DNA from: Apostichopus japonicus
Lineage: Eukaryota; Echinodermata; Holothuroidea; Aspidochirotida; Stichopodidae
Assembly (NCBI RefSeq): GCF_037975245.1
Contig: NC_092580.1
Span: 11,747,501-11,811,500 of the forward strand
Reading direction: 5' to 3'
DNA: 64,000 bases
The number at the start of each line of letters is the position of its first letter. Within the stretch, counting starts at the first letter, position 1. The notes beneath the pieces were generated by a model. It was not told the DNA's origin. It did not search any database and saw only the letters and a program-made list of their open reading frames with translations. Position numbers and translations under genes: made by a program. Positions 55,207 through 64,000 of this stretch are shown here, piece after piece.

Positions 55207-56543
55207 CAGGGGCGTATCCAGGGGGGGGGGCGCAACAGGCGCGCGCCCCCCCTATTGGCCGTCACCAAAAAAAAAAAAGTTTAGCAAAAAAAAAAAAAAA
55301 ATTGATGACGACCTTTATGTGAGATGTCGGTGATCGCTCAACCCCCCCCCCCCCCTCCCGTATGCTTTATTTTTTGTTTGCCAAAAAAAGGTTCTGGCGA
55401 AGTTCGGCGGTATAATAGTTTTAGAAACATAGATGGTAATTGTGTTTGTATTATCACTATAAACACTAAGTGACATGCCAGCCATACTAAATTGTGCATT
55501 TTGTGTCCATATTTACTGGAAATGTTGCTTATTATTAAGGTCGAAAAATGGATCACATATGGCCATGGGCGGCGATCCTGGGTGGAGGGGGGATATATCC
55601 CCCCATGAAAATGGGTGGAGGGGATGTAATGCACCATATCCCCCCCCCCACCAAATGCCAGGGATAAGAATATTTTCATGCCTACATTTATGCATCTTCG
55701 TTAATGTACGGCTCTTTTTTAGCTTCATTTCTCGCCTACCATAAACGCAGTGCGATCTTTTCAAATAAAGCGTCTTTATAAAGCAAAAATAGTTGACTGT
55801 AGGCTTCATTGGCCCTATAACAACAAAATGTATTATTGCGCCCACGGTATTGATATAGTACATATATGCACCCTCATAGTATTCATATAGGCCCTATAGG
55901 CCTACACACGTACATTTTCCCTCGAACAGCTGAGAATCTCATGTAACCAGGGTAATGCTTAATATACGTTTCACCTGGATGCCCTAGCAATCGGTACCTA
56001 GGAATATAACTATGTGTAATTGTTATTGCATGTGTATAGGCCTATAATAGCCTGCATGAGGCCATTTTCTTCATCGAATAATATAAAAGAGCTCTCGAAC
56101 ATTCTAACGTTGCGCCTGAAACAAGATTGACAGGGGCAATTTTCCCAAAATAACACCCGAAATTAAAAAAAAAGCATTTTGGATCCTGATTATGAGATAT
56201 TTCGGACATGACATCCCTATTTTAAAGTTGGGTATATGCCGCTTGGAAACCTCGGGAAGTGCCGTTTCCGGCCATCTAGAGGGTTTGTTAATCCCAAAAT
56301 TTTCTTGTACGCTTCGCGCCAACTCATGGTGGCGCTACGCTTAGATAGTCAACAAGGTCATACCCCCCCCCCCCCACTCGGAAGTATACGGATCGCCGCT
56401 CATGCATATGACACCATTTTGCATTTCAGCCCTTCTTCGAAAGCAAAAATTGTACACCCCTCCCCTTAGACCCATCCCCCAGGACGGCGATCATTCATGC
56501 CTGACGCCCCCCCCCCTATTGGAAAATCCTGGATACGCCCCTG
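55207..56543. mobile_element. TIR transposon, non-autonomous, specific to unit 3
   Basis: 1,337 bp with inverted ends CAGGGGCGTATCCAGG and CCTGGATACGCCCCTG and a 6-bp target duplication TTAATA (55201-55206, 56544-56549). The intact target, TATTTTAATATGATTG, is present near 57897. The ends look hAT-like, but the duplication is 6 rather than 8 bp. No transposase. It includes one copy of the GCCACC...TTGGCGC module (about 56240-56350) also found in the CATGGGCGGGATT family, and long C and G runs. Confidence 0.85.
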
Positions 56544-58876
56544 TTAATATGATTGTTATAATGATTATATCTAAGGACTTTTGAGTCGTAATTCAGTATC
56601 CAGTGAATTCGTCTCGCCGAGATATAAAAGGATGAATTTTCCGTACATTTTCACGGTAGGCCCCTCTGTTTAAGGTCAATAAACGACTATAACATTAGGT
56701 CCATTAAGTGCGGAATTTGGTCTCCCATTTGTGACATTGCAGTAAACCAACCCGACCAACGTATCTACGGTATCTCTTAAAGTACATCATTATTAACAAA
56801 GCCGAAAAGAATATTTAGAATCTTTGGTGTCATTTTAAAAGTATTTCATCTGCTTACCTTACGTACACATTCACCTTGGAATGTCCTAACCCCCCCTCCC
56901 CCACCCACCCCGTTGGTTAAAGCTATATATTTTGATAAGCGACACTTATTCTAATAATAGATCAGCAAGAGCAGGTAGTAATTACTTCATGACCTAATTT
57001 GTTAATAATTTTTTTAAATAAATTTCTTAGTTTCACTGTCATTTAACTCCATACGCAACACCACACTCCCCGATACCCTTCCGTCCTAATGTAGGAAACT
57101 TCCGCATGACTCGCAGTACGCAACTATCTTTGTTCTATTTAATTTATCATTACTGAGTCTCCCAACTTCAAGCATATTTTTTATAACAGTTATCAGCGAG
57201 AACAGGCAGTAATGATATTAACTTGCATATATTTTTTTCAAATCTCATATAGAACGAATTATCAGGTCCCCATGGTTACATCGTCATTGACCACCACTCC
57301 GTGCCCCCCCCCCCTGCCTCACACTTCCTGAACCCCATACTCACCGCTAATCTTACATCCTACGAAACGATCTTTGTTCTATTTAATTGATCCTTATTGA
57401 GTCTCCCAACTTAAAGGATATTTTGCCAAATAGAATAAAGTAAAAGTTACAAAGTTTTAAGTATTAGACGATTCTCTTTGTTAAATAAGGCATTGTATTA
57501 TCTGCCTCTTCCAATAAGCGTAACTTAGGTTTAAAAGGTATCAGTGAGAGGAGGCAGAAATGATATATTTTTCAAATCTTATATAGAACGAATTATCAGG
57601 TCCCCATGATTACACCGTCATTCCCCACATACCCCCCCCCCCGTGCCTCACCCCTGCCCCACCCTTTCTAAACCCCACACTAACCGCTTCTCTTACATCC
57701 TAATGCAGGAGATATCCTCGTAAAACGCGATGATCTATGTCTCTCATTAATATACTGCTTGGGAGCCACGAAGAACTACAGTACCTACTAAACACAAATT
57801 ATGTAAATGTCACTAGACGGCATCCGTAGTTACATCGTTTTTTTGGTTGAAATTTGAGTTTCCATCTTGTCTTGAACAATCTGCTTTTCATAAATATATT
57901 TTAATATGATTGTTATAATGACTATATCTAAGGACTTTTGAGTCGTTTTTCTGTATCCAGTGAAATCGTCTCGCCGAGATATAAAAGGATGAATTTTCCG
58001 TACATTTTCACGGTAGGCCCCTCTGTTTAAGGTCAATGAACGACTATAACATTAGGTCCATTAAGTGCGGAATTTGGTCTCCCATTTGCGACATTGCAGA
58101 AAACCAAGCCGAGCAACGTATGTACGGTGTCTCTTAAAGAACATCATTATTAACAAAGCCGAAAAGAATATTTAGAATCTTTGGTGTCATTTAAAAAATA
58201 TTTGCTGCTTACCTTACGTACAGATTCGCCTTTCCTCCTTTTCTATAAGACAGGAACATATGGGAAACAGGACAATGACGGTGATAAAACCAAGCTTCAA
58301 GATCATTAGCGATCAATTTGCTCAATTTGTTTACAAAAAGAGATTGAAAAGTGAAATGAATTCCTCCTCATCCATTCATTTTATTTGATCATGTTTAACG
58401 CTCGTTATAACATGTCATGACGATTCCTAACAGACGCTCACCCAAACTCGTTCAAATATACACAACCCCCCCCCCCTCAACCCGGTCTCTCACCGTACTG
58501 CACTTCCAAACCTCATTCTTCCCCGTCAATCCACTTAGTTTGTCCTCAACCCCCCCCCCCCCCAACCCCGCCCAACCCTTTTTGTTTAAGGAATATCTTC
58601 TGATTAGCGACACTTTTTCTAACAATAAAATCATTTAACCCCCTACTCAACGCCACACCCCCGGTACCCTTCCATCCTACTATATGAAAAATCCTCGTGA
58701 CACGAAGTACGCAACGAACTTTTTTCTATTTAATTGATCCTTACTGCGTCTCCCAACTTCAATTTGTTTCCAAATGGAATAGTTAAAGTTACAAAGTTTT
58801 AATTAAAAAATTAGAAGAATCTCTTTGTGTAATATAGCATTGTATGATCGGCCTCTTCTGATAAGCGTAACTTAGG
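56544..58876. other. Spacer repeats, unit 3 right part
   Basis: Two further tandem copies of the spacer repeat (56.5-57.5 and 57.5-58.2 kb) plus a segment matching 36.36-36.98 kb. It is longer than in unit 2, so the spacer has expanded locally. No coding gene is recognised; frames through C runs are artefacts. Confidence 0.5.
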
Positions 58877-58884
58877 GCCAGAAG

Positions 58885-60272
58885 CATGGGCGGGATTACG
58901 GGGGGGGGGGGCAAGAGGGGGCATTTGCCCCCCACTTTTTCTCAGACCTTAATTAGTTCACTTTTTTGTCGTTTTTGCAGACAAATGTGCACAACCCTAA
59001 TCGAAATTATTCCCCCACGACAGCTCTATCAAATAGGCCTATTTGTTTCGAATCTAAGTCGAATTTGTTTATCGTAACATGGAGCATGCAGAATAACTGG
59101 AGCTGGAGCTAGCACATGGTTTGCAGCACAGGTTACGAATCCTGGAGCTAACAAACTAGCGATTAAATTCAACATGTGATGAATCCGCGGCATGTGCTAA
59201 GCGCTAGCTTCAGGAATTGATTTTCAACGTTGCTGCTCTACTGAATGCGTTGAATAACTTAAGCCAGAGAAACGATTTACGAAAGACAGATTTGCTTATT
59301 GGGTATATCAATAATTAAATTCAATACACTGACACATGACCCCCCCCCCCCCCGTGTCATTCAACAATATGCAATGGCAATGCCGATGTAATTTCTTTAC
59401 TGCTCGAAATCCTGAAATGATGCATGCAAATCGAATAATGTAAATTACAAATTGGCACTAACACATGTAAAACATTAAATCCATTGTTACAGTATACAGC
59501 ACTCGGCAGTTTCGGTAGGGGGGGGGGGCGGTGAAGGTATGTTCAGCCCCCAATATTTGCCAAGTGCTCCAAGAAGTGGGGACCGCGGGGAGAATTTCGA
59601 AGTGGGTGTTGAACATATTCTTGATCGGTCCAATGCACAATATACTAATAATTTTAGGGGGAAAGAACTGTCTAGATGCGATTTATTGTTACCAGAGGTG
59701 TCATTTTTGCTGATCTAGGATTTCCTTTTTGCTTAAATTTTGACGCGCCGCGCCAACTGATGGTGGTGCACGGCCTAAATAGTGACGTATAAGCTTCAGT
59801 TGTACATAACCATATAAGTTCTTCTATCAGCCCTCCCTAAATTTACACACGTTCATTAATTGTTTAGATGCAATTTAAAGCCTACATGGGTGTTAATTTT
59901 ACCGATCTAAGGGTACCTTTCATCGAAAATTTCGACACTCCTTGCCAACCGATGATGGCGCTCCGCTTAGATATGTGACGTATAACAAAAGTTGTACATC
60001 ACCATTTGACCATATGTTCTACTATCAATCCTCTTCAAATATTTAAAAAAAATAATTAACTATCTAGATACAATTGCAGACATGAGATCCATATTTCACG
60101 GATGGGTACATGCAGCTTAGAGCATTCGGGAAATGCCGTTTCCTCCCATCTGGGGGGTTTGTAAAGCCCAAAAATTTCTTGTACGCTCCGCGCCAACCGA
60201 TGGTGGCGCTCCGCTTAGATAGTCTCGCTGGCAGGTTTGCCCCCCACTTTCACAACTCAAATCCCGCCCCTG
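58885..60272. mobile_element. Non-autonomous hAT-like element, unit 3
   Basis: 1,388-bp counterpart of 36989-38382, with the same ends and the same target duplication GCCAGAAG (58877-58884, 60273-60280). It was copied with the unit rather than inserted independently. Confidence 0.88.
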
Positions 60273-60429
60273 GCCAGAAGGTATACTAGCAAGAGCAGGT
60301 AGCGATGATATTAACTTATATATATATTTTTTCAAATCTCAGTTGACCAGGTCGTCCGATTCACAGTATGTATGCTGTTGTTTACATGCAGCCTACAACA
60401 AACATTGAGAGATTAAGTGATTTAAAGCA

Positions 60430-61655
60430 TCAAATATGCCTGCACATTTGTTTCCTTCTTTCTATATTATTTTTATATATTTTTTATTGTCATCTTTAAT
60501 GAGGGTTGTCCTGCTCAATGTAGAAGCACTGCTTTCCAGAGGATCCCTCAATACAAAATACATATACAATATTATGCAGCAGAAAAACGGTAAACATACA
60601 AAAGCACAAAAAGGACGGCAAAAAGATAGACAAACAAATATCAGACATCTAAACAAAATATATAAGTTTTCATATTGCGTTTACAAATATTAACAATTGG
60701 CAAGCATTTCAAATTTGGGGGAAGACTGTTCCACGACCTGCCTCCAGAAAATTTTAAAGGACGTTTTACCATTCCCAGATCTAACAGGAGCAAGTAAAAC
60801 ATTATTAGAGCAGCTAGATCTAGTTCTGTACGAATGGCTATCTCTCAGTAGAATAGTATTATCAGTAAGGTAATCTAGAGCCAAGCCGTGGACACATCTA
60901 TACATTAGAATATTCCTGAAATATAATGTACGTTGACGGACATCTAGCCACTTCAATTCAGCAAAAATATCTGTAACACGCACATCCCGAAGCCCACACC
61001 CCAGGACTACTCTAGCTGCACGATTTTGAAGAATCTGAAACCGGTCAAATTTTGTTCGTCGCCGTAGTCCAAACGGCAGAACAATCATCAATATGGGGTA
61101 CAATTATAGCGTTGTGCAGAGTATTACGTGTTTGCTGGTCAACACACCAACTAAGTCTTTTTAGAATACCCAGTTACTGTGATAAATTTGCAGTTATTTT
61201 ATCAATATGTTTTTCCCATTTAAGAATCGGGTCGAACCACATTCCAAGGTATTTGAATACATACACATTTTCAAGAATATCATTATCAAGCTTTACTTTG
61301 AGGGAATTATTATTATTTTTTTATAATTTGAGAAGAGCCAAATGTCATAACATTGGTTTTAGAAGCATTAAGTATCAGCTTATTAGTGTTCATCCAATCA
61401 GAAACAGCTTCCAGGTCCAAATTTATGACCCTTTCAATATCTAATTCGTTTTTTGAACTATACATGATGGTAGTATCATCGTCATAAAGAAAAATCTTAC
61501 AATTCGAAACTACAGTAGGAAGGTGATTAATATAACTGATAAATAAAAGTGGACCCATTATGGATCCCTGGGGTACACCAATTGTAACTGGTCTTGCATC
61601 AAGTTAACCCCATCAATAATAGTAGTTTGTTCTCTATTTGATCCTTAATCTAATG
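60430..61655 (-). pseudogene. 5'-truncated LINE, RT core and C-terminus, unit 3
   Basis: Counterpart of 38530-39765: GPLLFISYINHLPTVVSN, FLYDDDTTIMYSS, LQNRAARVVLGCGLRDV, LDVRQRTLYFRNILMYRCVH. An additional small deletion lies near 61602. It shares the YDDD box and frameshifts, as expected if the unit was duplicated after the LINE died. Confidence 0.82.
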
Positions 61656-62317
61656 CATGGGAGCCACGAAATTGCTACAGTACCTACTAATCACAAATTA
61701 TGTAAATGTCACTAGACAGCATCCGTAGTGACATCGTTTTTAGGTAGAAATTTGAGTTTCCATCTTGTCTTGAATCTGCTTTTGATAAATATATTTTAAT
61801 ATGATTGTTATAATGACTATATCTAAGGACTTTTGAATCGTTTTTCTGTATCCAGTGAAATCGTTTCGCCGAGATATAAAAGGATGAATTTTCCGTACGT
61901 TTTCACGGTAGGCCCCTCTGTTTAAGGTCAATGAACGACTATAACATTAGGTCCATTAAGTGCGGATTTTGGTCTCCCATTTGTGACATTTCAGTAAACC
62001 AAGCCGAGCAATGTATCTACGGTGTCTCTTAAGGAACATCATTATCAACAACGTCGAAAAGAATTTTTAGTATCTTCGGTGCCATTTTAAAAGTATTTGT
62101 TGCTTACCTTATGTACACATTCACCTTAGAGTGTCCTCAACCCCCACCCTCATATAACTATTACATTAGTTCCAATTAGTGCGGAGTTTGGTCTCCCATT
62201 TGCGAAGTTGCAGTAAACCAACCCGAGCAACGTATGTACGGTGCTTCATCAAAACCTTCAAAACGCATGACTTGCGTAACCAGGGAATTCTTGATTTTTT
62301 ACTAGATTTGCTCTCTC
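61656..62317. other. Spacer repeat left of the fold-back element, unit 3
   Basis: Matches 23.75-24.5 and 39.77-40.5 kb but is truncated at ACTAGATTTGCTCTC, directly before the fold-back end. No gene is recognised. Confidence 0.45.
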
Positions 62318-62643
62318 TATGGAACGCGGAAAGGGTCAACGTGAGGCACCGTCCACTTAGAAATGGTCGTTCACCCAGAAACCGTTCACTTAGAGATCGC
62401 CGCTCAAATGCAAGCAGCAGCCCACTTAGAAATTGCCGTTTAACGCGAGGCGCCGGCCACTCAGAGATGGTCGTTCCCTTAGAGACCGTCCACTCTGCAG
62501 AGATCGTTTCTCAAATGCAACTCAACCGCCCATTTTTAAATCGCCGTTGAAGTACAGAAACCGCTCATTCAAAAATGGCCGTTGACTCAGAAATCGCCCA
62601 CTTACAAATCGCCGGTCGATGCTGAGCCGCGCCTACTTAGAAT
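62318..62643. mobile_element. Fold-back element, left arm only, unit 3
   Basis: Starts TATGGAACGCGGAAAGGGTC and matches the left arms at 24502 and 40587 up to GCGCCTACTTAGAAT. The sequence then changes into another element. Its right arm is missing, which marks the right end of recognisable array sequence. Confidence 0.8.
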
Positions 62644-63466
62644 CAGCGACGTAGCCAGGAATTTGAAAGGGGGGGAGCACTTTTTGCGACTGATATGGAT
62701 TTTCAAAATTGTAGGCACGACTATCTGAGCGGAGGGCCACCATCGGTTGGCGCGGAGCGTACAAGAAAATTTTTGGTTTTACAAACCCCCCAGATGGCCG
62801 GAAACGGCCCTTCCCGAGTGTTCATTCTGGTTCCATGGCCTCTTGCTAACTTGAGACACCTCATTCAATATCACTTTTAAACCCCCAAAAAAACAAACGA
62901 GTTAAAATAGTACGTAATTCAATACTACATAATCGTTCGGTATTTAAAATTAGCAAAGTACATGTACAGAGTAGTCTTACTTTTCAACTGCTGATACTTG
63001 TAGATACATATATAGATAGGCCAGAAATGTCTTTGATACAACTATAGCCAGTAATTGTCTTTGATACAACTGTAAATGTTTAAGTTAGCCTAATATTAGA
63101 GAAGGCGAGAGCTATCCGACGATTGCCATCTGATGCAAATTTCTCAACTGTTTTCTCAATTGAAATATTATCTGCGTAAACGGGTTCTTAACTAGAAGTT
63201 AAAAAAACTGACAAGATTGGATTCTAGACTTTTTCAGCGGGTAGAGTGTTGAATGAAACGGCATGCGATAGAAATGACAGCCTAAATTAGGTCACCTAAT
63301 TTAGCCATATTCTTGCTACGTTCATTTCAATAGTTATTCCTGTCTGGACTCTTAAACTCGTCCAGCAAACTTATGGATTTGAAATATGGGTGTTTTTAAA
63401 AAAGATAACTTGGCCAAAAAAAGTCTAGGCCCGGGCCTACAGTGCTACATACTGGCTACGCCCCTG
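62644..63466. mobile_element. hAT-like non-autonomous element at the array's right edge
   Basis: Ends CAGCGACGTAGCCAGG and CTGGCTACGCCCCTG form imperfect inverted repeats. It includes a diverged copy of the GCCACCATCGGTTGGCGCGG module (about 62725-62820). I found no matching target duplication, perhaps because the right flank was lost or rearranged. No transposase. Confidence 0.6.
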
Positions 63467-64000
63467 ATCACGGATATCATATTATCAGCAGATTTTGTTT
63501 CCTGTTTGAATTCTTTTACATGTTCTTTTACATAATATATCAGAAAGACAAACATAGTACTCTTTTACAATTTTTCCAGTAGGATGGTTCTTGTTTATAG
63601 TCCAATGTCTGGACTTTAATACATTTGACGAACTTAACTGATGGACAATATAAACTTTCATATTTTGTAATATAGCCAGATATGCAGTGGCCTAAAAACA
63701 AATATCGTTATCGTTAGCAGTGTAATAATTATTTAAAGGAAGTGCGTATCACGTACGATTGCTAGCTTAGCTTCATAACATGCTGTTCGTGCACAACTTA
63801 GGACGAATCATAGAAAGGATGAAAACGAACGTTGTCGACGTTGTTGTGCATACGGTTCGTGACATTCCATAGAGTGCGGTTAGGTAGGCAATATGTATTT
63901 TATTACGCAGTGGCCAACTGTAGGCTTGTAATAGGCTATAGGCTAAATTTAGCTAATTGCATCTGCCAAACTAAGTTAGTAGTTGAATCAGTAGGCGTGA
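63467..64000. other. Flank right of the array
   Basis: AT-rich sequence with no similarity to the three units and no recognisable gene, repeat or RNA gene. Confidence 0.5.

Overview
The window is eukaryotic nuclear DNA, probably from a marine invertebrate deuterostome, with an echinoderm as my best guess. The support is spliced genes with GT/AG introns, abundant DNA transposons and LINE fragments, and an LTR element with the Gmr1-type pol order (integrase before reverse transcriptase) that is known from deuterostomes. The species itself cannot be read from the sequence.

Layout. (1) 1-2692, minus strand: first four coding exons of a glutaminyl-tRNA synthetase (QARS1 type), running off the left edge. 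(2) 2693-5186: single-copy flank with a decayed hAT transposon and a LINE 3' end. (3) 5187 to about 62643: three tandem units (5187-25817, 25818-41989, 41990-62643). Each carries one complete minus-strand gene for a Cys-loop (nicotinic-receptor-like) channel subunit, followed by transposon-rich spacer. (4) 62644-64000: a hAT-like element and unannotated flank.

The three receptor genes have the same seven coding exons (76, 140, 45, 125, 187, 376 and 191 bp). Phases match throughout and each encodes 379 residues: signal peptide, Cys-loop, four membrane segments, and an M3-M4 cytoplasmic linker of only about 17 residues. Animal subunits normally have a long linker; this length is closer to bacterial pentameric channels. 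Loop C has CDSC instead of adjacent cysteines. No exon carries an indel in any copy, although the introns differ by many indels and large insertions, so all three look functional. As pentameric channel subunits they could assemble with one another or with subunits encoded elsewhere.

Mobile elements shape the array. A 7,045-bp Ty3/gypsy element (8835-15879) sits in intron 5 of copy 1 with LTRs that look identical and a perfect 5-bp target duplication. A non-autonomous hAT-like element sits in intron 2 of copy 3 with an 8-bp duplication. Fold-back elements with long inverted arms end each unit; the unit 1 element contains palindromic GATATC arrays. Units 2 and 3 share insertions and residues that unit 1 lacks, and unit 1 carries an inverted spacer block of about 2.1 kb.
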